Of a stretch of 64,000 bases of DNA, positions 44,923 through 56,820 are shown one piece after another (the stretch's first letter is position 1; each line of letters opens with the position of its first letter). This DNA comes from Saxidomus purpurata (taxonomy: Eukaryota; Mollusca; Bivalvia; Venerida; Veneridae): contig JAFMSR010000015.1 of NCBI GenBank assembly GCA_022818135.1, forward strand, positions 25,956,127 to 26,020,126. Reading direction: 5' to 3'. The translations under genes and the position numbers were made by a program. The notes below the pieces were generated by a model. It saw only the letters and a list, made by a program, of their open reading frames with translations, had not been told where the DNA came from and made no database searches.

Positions 44923-47900
44923 TTGTTGAAGGCTGAAACGTACCCGGACGAAATCGTTACGGATTTCAAAATGGTGACAATTTGTCCTGCTATTGAAAGC
45001 CCTACCGTTTCATAGCTAACTAATTGTATACAAACCTACCGTTTAATGGCCGTACAAACCTCTTCCATTAAAACTGCAGAATGTTAAACGTAATGTACCT
45101 CTATCCACTAATGATGTCGAGATTAATTTGATCGTTTTTGTAGCTAGAAAACATCTATTTAAATCAAGGCGGAACATATTTTAAAACCTTTATTAATTAT
45201 TAAGAATGTATTTTTGTAATCTCATTGGAATCCGACCGACATCACATGTAGCGTTTAATACGCTGAAAACATTGGCAGGGTATTCGTTTAATGTATATCA
45301 CAGCATGCCTTCTTGCAATACAGGTTATTATGATATCGTTGAAAGAAGTTATACAAATAAAACTGTGCGTTTAGTAATATGTATACGGTGCTACTTGGTT
45401 GCCATCGAAAGGAATCCCTAGGTTTATTACCAATACTGATGGGAATCGAAATTTACACCATCGGCAATTGATTGGTCGTTCCCTCCTTACCTGCAGTTTT
45501 TACAATTTATAAAACACTAATGACGCAGGCACGCGTCCAAAGATATTGCTGGGTTTTTGTTTTTGTTTTGATTTGAGAATGCATAAACTATTTACGGTAT
45601 TACATGTAAAATGAACAAAGATTAGGTTTTGCTTTTAGTTTTCCAATAAATGTTATGCAATATCTCATTAAAACTTTGTTACTGCACTGAAATAACTTCA
45701 CACATGAATAATAATATCCAGTGAATTTAATTCAAATTGCAATTAAAACTAATTGGTGCCTTAATTGTGTTTTGGAGAGGATTTACATACAGTTTTACAA
45801 AAATGATGTATGAACTGTGTTAAACCAGACTCACCCATTTTTAAGTTCATTTTCTTACAGTGTTGATATTTACACTGCATTTGCCGAGGAAATGCGTCCT
45901 ACAATTCCGTGCGATGCATGGATTCGGTGGTCGCAAACCTGTTTATGACTCAAAAATCAAACATTACTTATAACCAGGACCAAGCCTTTGTACATATGAC
46001 TTCTGTATAGAAGTGAAGGCACCAAATTCGCGTAACGACCCTCGCAACATTTACTTTAATACACAAATGTCGGTTGTTTATCTTTAGTCCACATGCTTGT
46101 ACATTGTACCTAACTAAGGTCCTGACAAATAAAGTATCTAACAACAAGTACAAATTGTATCTTACTTGAAGTTTTTGAATAAAAGGAAATCACTGTAGAA
46201 TTTGCAATATATGCCTGTCCTGAAAATGAGCGAAATTTATCGTCAGTGGCTCACAATAAATTCTATACAAAACTTTTTATCACTGTGCAGACCTTTTTTG
46301 TTATTTCAGTTATTTTATTGAGATATCGAAATACGTTATGTCACAATGTGGAAATGAATACGTTTTGAAGAAATTCTACTCGTCATAAATAGTATATCAC
46401 CTAAAAATATGAAAAAATACATGGTTTTGTTAAACGCACCATGATTCTCTGTTGCGTACAACTTGCTCGTCTGGGTTAGAGAATATTAAAAGTATTTATG
46501 TATTGTTATCAGCAAACAAAAGAATATCAACACCAGATATATACAAGGTACCCCTCCCCCCGCCTATTGCACCCTCCCAACTCAAAACATTCAACTATGA
46601 AACAGTGACACAGACTAATTCAGGAGTATTATCGTTAATTACTATTCGTGAAACGTGTACATGTGATTCATAAAGGCTACCGGCCTCTGTAGGTTTAGTC
46701 GCCTCGTGTCGAAGGTTGATTCTATTACAGTAACTCATTTATATTGTGTCTACATTTCTGCTAGAGACTAATACCAATTTCCCTTCCTAAACATTTCATG
46801 GCAAGTTTCAATTTAATTTTAGTTAATCGAGAAAATAGATGATTTTTGTAACTCTAATGGGAATACGGGTTGTGGTTAAAAAATAGAAAACGTCGAGTTG
46901 CGTTGCAAAATGATCCTAATAGTTCAATTATCTAGACGAGTTTTATTTTGATACACGATCTTCTGAGACGAAAATTAAATCATTTTAGGAGTAAACAGTG
47001 TTCAGTATTTGGAAACTAGTGCACGTTTGTCTTTACTTCGGTACAATGTATGAATACATGTACAAAGACAGTACGAATTCAAAGAATAACTTAGTCTATA
47101 GTCATCACGATCTATTAGAACAAACAACTATAACTTACATTACCTACATTCAAGGAAATTCGGTTTCTGTAATGAATTGGTAAGAAATGAAAATACGATA
47201 CACGTATAAATGTTCCACTAAGTTATTGCAACACATTTTTGTTAAACTATTCTGTTTTCTTAAACTATGGTCGTCAATAAACACACAACTCATACTGGCT
47301 GCACACGGCACTACAGGACACGCACCAGGAGTAATTGGAAATACCGGAAAATGTTATTCTTAGACTGTTATTAAACAGAGGAAATTAAGTATGGCTGAGC
47401 GGGTTATAAAACCGACATTATATACCAGTTACACAGCGTGAACCACCTCCCTTACATGCACAGCCCCACGAAAACGCATAATATAGCACTAAACAACGGG
47501 AAACAAAGCTCGGTTATAGCAAATAAACTTATACATGGCAGGAAACATTAACTTTGGGTAATGTTTGTATATTACCGGTATATACAAATGTATTATGGAT
47601 TGGTTTCATTTCAGTTGAAACACAGAATATTTAGTAAAAAAAATAGTTAAGCCATAGGAGACAATGGTTTAGGTGTATATTTGTTTAAGAAATCATTATT
47701 AAAATTGTTTTGAGGAGATATAAATTTTCTCGCAATGTAGTTTTAAGTCGTTTGCACTTATATCCGAATATAAGAACATTATAAAGAAGGACATTGAACG
47801 TTGTATTCAGAATTCAAGTGCCCTGAATATTATCAATATTTAACGCCGATGTTCACGTTGGATGACAAAATAACAAATTATTCAAATAAACTATTGATAC

Positions 47901-48490
47901 CAAAGAAAAATCATAACTTTAAACAGTAAGTACATTATTTTAGATTTTAAATACAGCAGGGTATTTGTTCAATGAGTTTGCGGGAAAAAAAGCCTTTTGG
48001 TAACAGGTTTTCATAAAGTAACGACATGAATACGAAACAACAGCATTAGTGAACATTGATTATGAGTACATGTAAAACGAAAACAGTATCAGTAAATTCA
48101 TTAATCAAACAGAGTACATTCAAAGTTAACTTTAATATTTTGATTTGATTTCTCAAATCACAATGCTACTTTCACTTCCTGAATATTATCCCACAATGGA
48201 TTTTTTAAGAAGTTTATCTTTATTTTACTTGATTTTGAACACTTTTTAAATCATGGCATAATATAATATTGTGTTTATATATATGATAAATTATTTTAAA
48301 ATACTACAAGACTTATGCTTAGCAATATTAATGCAACCTATGTCTTTCATAATAATACTTCTACCTTAATGCAAGTTTGAAAAATTCAAAAATATGTCTA
48401 TTAGTTACGTGTTATTTCGATTTCTAATCATATTCATAGGCCTTTAATATTTAGGTTCTACAGACGTGTTTCTTAAATCACAAAGGCCAT
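44923..48490. other. no gene recognised
   Basis: Short open frames (45206-45421, 45968-46153, 46452-46673) lack domains or splice support. A tRNA A-box-like atggctgagcggg at 47391 has no B box downstream. Confidence 0.4.
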
Positions 48491-48497
48491 ATAGCTC

Positions 48498-48761
48498 TGG
48501 GGTCGTATTCCAGTAGCATCTTAAGTGATTTCTTAAGTATTTTAACTTAAGTCCATTTTTTTTAATTATTATAATTCTCTCAAAAGACAATGATTATGTG
48601 TAATTTCATCATCATTATAGACATTGGTCACGGAAGATTTAATCAATTTTCAACATGCTGCTATGCACATTCTCCTTTTTAGATTATCTTCTTAAGGAAA
48701 TTGTTAATTTTAAGGAAAATCTTAAGATTTGAGTAAAGTTGCTACTGAAATATGCCTCCTG
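48498..48761. mobile_element. MITE with gtattccagtagca-type ends
   Basis: Left end ggggtcgtattccagtagca and right end tgctactgaaatatgcctcc are imperfect inverted repeats. Next to them cttaag words occur at 48520, 48531 and 48546, and again at 48691 and 48721, extending the symmetry inward. The body is AT-rich and non-coding. Target-site duplication is not clear. Confidence 0.65.
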
Positions 48762-49671
48762 GTACCTAAAACGGGTGATACTACATCTATACTATCCCAT
48801 ACAGAACGTATTGAACATTTGCGTTAATGGAAACTGTATGCATCGTAAATTAACCTAAATTTTGCGAACCTATTCAAACGTGTTGATTTTACTTCTCGGA
48901 CTAGTTTAGACAAGTAATGTAAAATCATTGACTTATTAACTCAATGATGGAGATGTGATGAGATGAATGTGTTGTTATAAACAAAACAGGTTAACCCATA
49001 ATTTCAAGAAATGGATTTATTTCTTTTTGTTCGCATAAAAATGTATATTACCCAGGTATTAAAATGTGTTGCAATCGTATCTTTACAAATTGTTCAATTG
49101 TTTGCACCTGTAAATTATATCATTAAAATTCAAAACAAAACACAATGATGTTTATAAGCCCTGCACCTAATTGTTAATTTGCACCAAAAACATGAGATCA
49201 TTTAATCTTTGTATTTTGAATTTCTCAGAACTGAATGAAATCAGAATCCAAGATTACAAAACATTTATTTTATCATCGTAAACGAAAGACTGTAATATTT
49301 CAAGATTAGCATAAAATTTATTCCACTTTAAAGAATTTATCATTTGTTTATCTTCAATTGTTTAACCAACAGAAATAAATGTCGAATTTTATGGGTTAAT
49401 GGATCAATAAAAGAGGTATTTGTACGGAAAATAACCCTGGAATTTGTATGGAACGTTATTGCTCCAAGCAATTTTTCATATCAACACATAATATATACTT
49501 GAAATGTACAACATTATTCAATTTATTTTTCAAATGTAAAATCAACATGAATTGTGTTGGCGTGGTAAATATAAAGTCTACCTGAAGTGTGCTTTAATTA
49601 AGGTATCTGTCATAATACCTTATCTAATCTTATCTAATCTACCTCGTGCGGAAATTATTCAGCCTCCTTAC

Positions 49672-50113
49672 CTGGTATTGGTGACCAAATATTCAGGTAG
49701 AGACAGTCTTCATTTTGACCCTTAAGCATTTCCGCTATCCTGCTGAACTTCCTGGCACTGCCCTCGGGAAGTGATGACAAGAATTTCAAATCATCCTGAG
49801 GACATGCAGTCGAAAATTGTGTAAATTCTTTCACTTGATTACCCCAGTTCGGGGTATTACTAGAAGGCGGCATAAACCGCAGTATATTGCCCCTTGTTCC
49901 CCAGAGTGTAGCGTACTGCACACCAGAGTACCTTTCCACTGATCGTAAATTATGTAAATTGTCTGGAAATTCCACTTTCACGCCCCTGACCTTTCCCACT
50001 CGTAGCTGTATGAGCCTGTCACCAAGCTGTCGCACAGTGACACCAGTAAGATCACTGTCATAAACACATAACATTAAACAATACAGGCATGTCACATACT
50101 TCCTGGTATTCAT
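49672..50113 (-). CDS. neuroligin-like protein, first coding exon (partial gene)
   Basis: 147 codons plus one base, ending at a consensus donor (ccag|gtaagg, phase 1); the in-frame residues after Pro147 are intron read-through. The start ATG has A at -3. Residues 6-17 are hydrophobic and fit a signal peptide. The rest is the N-terminus of a cholinesterase-fold extracellular domain: VGKVRGV (39-45), SGVQYAT (63-69), RFMPP (79-83), CPQ (104-106), LPEG (115-118) and NEDCLYLNIW (134-143). Cys104 and Cys137 fit the first conserved disulfide of the family. The RFMPP..CPQ..LPEG..EDCLYLNIW order is closer to neuroligins than to acetylcholinesterase or digestive esterases. Neuroligins are catalytically dead adhesion proteins that bind neurexin; the catalytic region is not in this exon. 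Later exons should lie at lower coordinates and were not recognised. A generic carboxylesterase-like protein is the alternative. Confidence 0.82.
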
Positions 50114-52940
50114 TTTTCACTTTGAAGATATGTAACTTTTTAAGTAGATTTATCGACGAAATTATATTTTATAAAATAAAGTGAACACTAACACAATAAA
50201 TTCCTCACCATAATCCCGACAAAATATGTTTGTTTCATAAATATATTTCGAAATAGATCCAGATTTGAGCAGATCAATCAAATTCCTTCCTCAAAGATAC
50301 TCAGAAAAAAACGCAAATAACTTTCACACGTTTGAATGGAATTGCAATATGATTTGCATCTTTGATAGAAGTTCCTTGCATTTTATAGCTGAAGAATAAG
50401 AAGTTATTGTTTTCAATAAATCACACTGCACTCATCGTCCGAATAGTTAATTAGCCGGAATTAAGAAAAAAAAGAATTTACATCCGAATGCACCCACTGA
50501 TTATTTTGTTATGACTCCGAAAGGCAAACGTAACCAAAGATCAAACCAAATAACTTGAAAATACTCTTAACAGAATAAAAACATCTCCAACATGGATTAA
50601 GGAATCATTATTTACACCAGGAAGATACTCTCGAGAAAGTCTTTATCCTTAGCTATATACTCGTTTGTCTGTAGATGATGGGCCAACACATAAATTGCCA
50701 GAACTTAGAAACAGAGAAGTTAGTATACAGTTAACAACGTATGTCACTCTAGTGAAGGCAATTCAAGTAATTTCCGATACAGCATCTGGTTGGTATTATA
50801 AACATAGAGAAATCAAGGAAATCTTGTCGTCTGTGATTTTGTTTAATGAATTGATATAGATTCTATCAATAGAGATGTGCCTCAAATATAACTTCATTTA
50901 TCAAATACTCGCGCTTTCCTTTTATTAGATAATGTCTCGGGAAATATGAATGAGTTCGAAACTTTTGGAGACGGGTTCGTAGGGAGATTGAGTTTCAAAA
51001 TATTAATGCCGGGTTTAATGCATGTGATTTATTGAGAAATAAATCAGATATTCTGTGAAACAATGTAATGTAAAGTATTGTTAGATTATATGCAATTATG
51101 TACTCGTGTTTATATAACACCCTGGTGTATTATTAATATTTTAATATCGTTTAATCAAATTTTTTAAGCGGTAGTGCGCTCTCAAGGGCAAAACACTTGT
51201 ATAGAGCAATCATTGTTATTTTTACAAATACAAAGCCCTCTGGGGATCAAATGCACTATCAAGTTTTCCATTGTTGTTTACGTTGAAACCTGCTTATTAA
51301 GAAACACTATATGATACAACTGAAGACTAAAACAAGAATATTGCCTGGCTTTTGCAGGGTAATGTATTCATAGAATTAACAGTTATAATGTCGTAATGCA
51401 ATGAAATGTAAAGTGATGTTAGTATGGTATAACCACCTTTACGGCTCTTGGAGCGTATGGTCATTGAATATATCTCGGTCTTCAGTCTTTAATAAAGCTT
51501 TCATTTTAAATTATGCTTTTGGGAATGAATTTAAGAGGCAAATGGGGCGGAAATAAAACTTTAAATAATGACAAACGAAGGCATAAATTGTGCATATAGC
51601 GGGTTCATGTTAAGAACATTTTGACACAAATAAATACAAAATAAGCAAATTCTTAAGTACAGTTATTAACAATACGAAATAGAAATCTGATATAGGCTCG
51701 TTTTATATAAATAACATATATTCAGTGGGTCACTATAAAAACGGGAGATATAATTCTAAATTTAACGGATGCGTCCTGCTTTGCCGGGTACTTATATGTT
51801 GGAAAGAAAGTTTTTTTTTTTAAAGTCGTTTTCAAATATCAATACATTACCAAGAGTCAGTCCCAAAACACCACACACTCTTACATTACACTGCTGAGCA
51901 TACACACCAGTCGCCTGTTTGTTTGAAGTCGTAAACAGATGTTATAACATGTTAAAAGATCATTAGCAACTTTTGTAAGCCTTGAACTATTACACCAATC
52001 TTATCCAAGCAAGAAACAATGCAAAGTTCGTTATAAAAGAACGGTATATCATAAGCTACATGTATGCAATAAAATTGTTGGCCGAAGGATTAGTAACAGT
52101 AACTGCTTCAGATTAAATCGTAAGTATACGGTCCCAAACAGTAACTTAGATACTTGTATGTCCATTATTGCATTGCAACAAATGAGCTTTGATCAATCGG
52201 CAAAATGATATGACAAATAGCAATTGATTTCCATGTAACCTTAATCTGTTGACATTATTCAAAACAAAACCGCCAAAATGCCTTTGTTTGACAACACATG
52301 TATTACAAACTTAAAGGAATAAGACATTGAACACAATTGCTTACTTAACAGAATAAAATATTACACCTTGTGGTTACATGTACGTGTTTCATTGTTTGCA
52401 ATCCCCAAGAGTTGAAAGCTAACAATAAATTTTTTTAGGAGATATATCAGTTAACTCATTATGACATTGTGTGAAACACGTAACGCTTCAGACATTGTTA
52501 CTAGTTAACGATAGAACTCTCGCAGGCTAAAGTCCATGCACATCTAGTATAGAGTGTTGTTAAACGTGTATAAAAGAATATGGAACGTGCTATCTGTCTT
52601 GTGCTTAAATATGCAGTATCCCAAAATGAGTGTTATGTCACATACTTAAGTACTCTTGTTCAAATGATGCGTAATTATGCCGAAATCAAAAGCCGTCTTC
52701 CTTCCGCCAATTTGTCTGTTTGTACTTGTATGCTTTTATGTTTAAGTAATACGTGATATTGTTCTGATTAAGTGCAAACTTATATCAAAGTGATCTTTGT
52801 GGTCTTTCTTGTTTGATTATGCCATTATGTAAAACTAATTGTTTATCTTCTTCAAAGTGTGATGCAAGCTCAAACAGTCATATAGACTGCATTTAGTCTG
52901 ACAAATATAATTGCACGTGAAACTAAAAAATGTGAATAAG
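50114..52940. other. upstream flank of the neuroligin-like exon
   Basis: Would hold the 5' UTR and promoter, or an upstream intron, of the minus-strand gene. I saw no convincing TATA box, CpG-rich stretch or initiator. Short plus-strand frames (50665-50859) have no domain. Confidence 0.35.
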
Positions 52941-52944
52941 TTAA

Positions 52945-53306
52945 AGGGACACTTCCTATATCTAGCAGATTATATTCTCCAAACAGATTATGTGTTCAAT
53001 GAACGTAAAATGATAAATAAATACAATTTGAAAGAAGAACCTATGGCGAAAAATGCCTCGTTTTACCGCAATTAATAAATGTAGGGGCCTTCTGTAATAA
53101 ATCGCATCCACCCAGTAATTGTACAACAACAACTCTACATAGATTATTGAACGGTTTACGATACTACATCATATTCTAAACCGCTGATTTTATTAATAAT
53201 GACTGGAATCAATAGCTGGAACCTTTTGGTTAAGTTATAAGACTTCCAAAGATATTATTATGTGTTGGGGTTATTTAGTTTGACATCAATTACAGGGTAT
53301 GTCCCT
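52945..53306. mobile_element. MITE with agggaca ends, copy 1
   Basis: Ends agggacacttcct and ...cagggtatgtccct are inverted repeats; TTAA stands on both sides (52941-52944, 53307-53310). The body read on the minus strand matches copy 2 at 54985-55354 through several words: ccgttcaata, ctatgta, gttgttgttgta, gatgcga, attacagaa, cgttcattg. No coding sequence. Confidence 0.8.
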
Positions 53307-53311
53307 TTAAA

Positions 53312-54980
53312 GCTATGTATTATATTATATTTTTATGAAAACAATGAACATGTCTTCATTGACAAGTTCTGAACGGTTGCACGGAACAACACGTTTTTTT
53401 TTAAACTGCTGGCTTTCATGTGTAAAGCTATTATACTAATTTCCTTCACCCTGCATAAAAATAATGAATCAAAAATCGAAATCACGTTGCTCAATAACTG
53501 TATTAAATGTAGCTACAACCATAAAACTGTTAGAAGCATTCCCTCCAGTTGAATGGGTGAGTAAAAAGTTTTGTGACATTTAGCATTGCTATCCATATCC
53601 AAGAAGGATACAGAATACTAAGTATTGTTTGTGTGACAACACTCTTTTGTAATTAGAAATGTTACAGTCATTTTGGATGTTTGTGTTTAATTTGTTTCAT
53701 TAATCCATTTCGGAACGGCATTTTCCGCTAACAAGGATTTTAATGGGCCGTTTAATTGGATATATTGAAATAGAATTTCGAAATTGAACGAAAAATTCGT
53801 GTCTCATCTGAAAACGTTTGAAAAAAACTCGAAATCCTTGAAAACGCATAAAAGCAATATAAATGCTAAAGTTACATGTAAGTAGAATAAAGTAGAAATC
53901 GAAAGTTTTACGAGGAATGAAAATCACACATAAATGTATTCATTAAGCACCTTTGGGCAATAACTTAAAGGAATGTGACATCTTCAAATCTTGTTTAGTT
54001 ATTTTCAAAGATTTTTTTCAATGCGAAGTTCAAGCTTACTGCACTATGTATCTGTTTTGTTTGTTTTAAACAATGAATCTGTGTTTCCGGAGCAATTGTG
54101 TAGATCGTTTTTGTCTTTCTAAACTATCTGAACTATGAAATGAGTGTTTAAATGCTACGTTATCAATTATCGTAACTGTTTTTCCTTTGTGTATTCTCCA
54201 GTTAGATATGAAAATACATAAAATTTATTGATAACTCTTATGCTTATTGTTTGCTGTCGATTTAGAATGTTTTATGAGACTTATTAATGCTATTAAGTAA
54301 GGAGATACAAGATATTTATATCCCTTGCAACTTCAATTAACAATAAAACACACTGTATAGTACACTGTATAGACATATAATTAATATGTAGAATAGAACC
54401 AAAGGTATTTGTTATGAAAATTTAGTAGAAATATAAAATAACTCCATGAAACAACGAAAGCCTCACCATAAGTAATCATACCAGATGGACGAATAATCAT
54501 CTAATTTGGATTAAAATTAACGGACAAGGAAAACGATATCTTTTTCGAGCAAATGGTCGTTTAAAATACATAAAATGTTACTTTAAACTAGGAGAATTTG
54601 ATATCTTGTATCTTTTTTCTTGTCAAATTATTTTACATTTGATTACTATAGTAAGCATTGCTTAGTAAACTGTACATGGGAAGATCCAATCACTGTTTAC
54701 TCGTGTTTCAAAAATAAAAATACAATTGTACCTGGAGTAAGGATCGATAAAGTTAGCAAGTGGTCCTGTCTAGATCAACGCTGAAAATGTCAGGATCTCC
54801 TATATGACACAAAGATTAGAAATAAGACAATGATGAATGTAGATCAAACAGGCACCTTGTTAGACAATAAGCAGAAAAGGCCGGGTTTATCATAAAGACA
54901 CAAAACATGTTTTGTGTTGTTGAATTCCTCAATAGTGCAGTTTAAGTTCAAATGTCGGTTATGAACATATTATAAAACTG
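53312..54980. other. no gene recognised
   Basis: AT-rich spacer between the two inverted MITE copies. It includes a short direct doubling of acactgtatagt at 54349-54374. Confidence 0.4.
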
Positions 54981-54984
54981 TATA

Positions 54985-55354
54985 AAGGGACACTCCCTGT
55001 AACTGGTGTCAAACCTAATCACTTTAAAAACATTAATAATAGAATATTTGCAAGTATCATTAATTTACCTGAAAGCTTAAGCAATACATTCCAGTCAGTA
55101 TCAGTAAAATCAGCATTTAAATATATATTGCGGTACCGAAAACCGTTCAATACCCTATGTAAGTTGTTGTTGTAAAATAAAAGGGTCGATGCGATGTATT
55201 ACAGAATGCCTTTATTGTGAAAGTTTGTGATAAAATGGGACACTTTTCGATATATGATGTTCTTTAAAAATTTATTTATTTATTATTTTGCGTTCATTGC
55301 ACAAACTATTCATGTTTTAGGAAATTAGTCTGCCAGGTGAAGGGATAGTCCCTT
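54985..55354. mobile_element. MITE with agggaca ends, copy 2
   Basis: Starts aaagggacactccctgtaac and ends atagtcccttt; the body is the reverse complement of copy 1 with moderate divergence. It is flanked by AT-rich sequence (tata on both sides), not by TTAA as in copy 1, so the target preference of the family is unsettled. Confidence 0.78.
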
Positions 55355-56280
55355 TTATATATATTAATTAATTACAGCTGCTGCCACTACTGTTGAAATC
55401 TATTCTTCCACTTCAAATGTTTCTTCAGCCTTTAACACTTCAGCACTTCAAATACTCTTTCTCTTGGTGCTGCTTACCCTTATTTAATTTCCAAGCAGAT
55501 GCTGCTAAAACTATCTTAAAAAGTTTCCTATCAGTACAGTTTGTTCTCATGCTGCATTAACCCTTCATTTCAGTTCTACGGTTTGGCTCTCCATGTTTCA
55601 AAAGCATCAACTGCTTTGTCACTGCCATGTTTTTCATGTAACAGAGAATACACACTTCCTAACGAGTGCTTCAGTCTTTCCTATTCCTACTACTTCAGCT
55701 ATGAGTGTTCAGTCCCTACACGGTCCTACACCAAACAGATATAATTATGTAGACATCTCAAAAGAGATTCACCACTTTGTAAGTGTATGAAGTTTAAATG
55801 TTACTCTCAAACTTGTTATAAGCGCGTGCTTTAATGAAGTGTTCAGGGTATAAAACGATTTTTGTTATTAAGATCAATATAATCCTAATTATTATTTCAT
55901 TCAGATTGATACTGTTTGTTCACATAGTGCGTTCTCTCTGGCTTTATCTGTATCTTCTCGGAGTTTCCGTTATAGGAATAATGCTTAATTATGCAAGCTG
56001 AACCAAATTATCTTCCACCAAGATGACATTATTTATGTGATACATTTTTCATCAAATTATGTCTAGAATTAATCCCGCAGTTGCCATGGCATTTGGCACA
56101 AGGAGGTGTTTGAGTTAGTTAAATGAAAGTTAATTGTATTAGTATCAAAATAGAAACGATGGATGATATCAGGGAAGTACAACCATTTTTATTCATTAAC
56201 TTCAACACGCATTTATAGATCCGAATAGCAGATTTCGTTATCGAAAAATAACTAAGATAACCAAATCGGGTCCCGGGATT
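55355..56280. other. pyrimidine-rich stretch, possible but unproven exon
   Basis: 55380-55740 is richer in C and T than its surroundings. A good acceptor (cccttcatttcag at 55562-55574) is followed by two overlapping plus-strand open frames of 65-67 codons, neither with a recognised domain. The composition alone could explain both frames. Confidence 0.25.
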
Positions 56281-56284
56281 TTTA

Positions 56285-56620
56285 CAAATGAAATTTACAA
56301 TGGCTTTTACAGTTTTGTGTGATGGTTTGTTGATGGTTTGCTCCCCAGTGGTGTTTTTGCCACTGACCGTTCCAAGGCGGTGCCCCACTGTGTTCCTTTA
56401 ATTGTTCGTTTTGTCCTCGTGTGTTTGCTTTGTATGCTAGTGTGTGTTGGTAGTGTATGTGTGTGTGTGTGTACATGATTGTGTGTGTGTGTGTCGTGCG
56501 TGTGTGTGTGTGTATGTGTGTGTTGGTGGTGTGCACTTCTGGGTGCTGTGGGGCTCGTTTTGGGGAGGCTGCGTTTTTGGTACGTGGCATTCCCTGTTTG
56601 TTTTTTTGTTTGTAATGGGT
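56285..56620 (+). repeat. GT-rich dispersed repeat, copy 2
   Basis: Left part contains gatggtttgttgatggtttg and gccactgaccgttccaaggc; the middle is an interrupted GT microsatellite (56445-56530). The right part (ggggctcgttttggggaggc, then ggtacgtggcattccctgtt) matches the copy at 2.2 kb. Long open frames of 113-148 codons on the minus strand are Thr/His repeat translations of the microsatellite and are not genes. Confidence 0.75.
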
Positions 56621-56642
56621 CAATTAGTTCGGCATATGTGTC

Positions 56643-56820
56643 GAATATTTTGATACACAGGGTTAAAGAACGCTCATCCCGGAGGTTGCGGGTTCGAGTC
56701 CAACTGTGGTCACGACCGTACCACCTCATATGACACCAGAACTGGTTTTCCAAGGAAACGGACTCGAGCGTGACTCGATAAGCTACACGCTTTCTTCACA
56801 ATTGAGCTAAGATAAATTAG
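56643..56820 (+). mobile_element. tRNA-derived SINE, longer copy
   Basis: Holds a perfect pol III B box ggttcgagtcc (56691-56701). The A-box region (acacagggttaaagaacgc) is degenerate. The body (tatgacacca, ggactcgagcgtgactcgat, aagctacac, tttcttcacaattgagct) matches the minus-strand copy at 6150-6295, which gives the family two members in the window. It abuts the GT-rich repeat. The ends are approximate. Confidence 0.78.

Noticed and set aside
47385..47440. Possible tRNA gene (atggctgagcggg matches the A box)
   Set aside because: No B box or acceptor-stem pairing follows.
56282..56753. Overlapping minus-strand open frames of 113 and 148 codons
   Set aside because: They translate a GT microsatellite into Thr/His repeats and run on into a SINE; composition explains the open frame.
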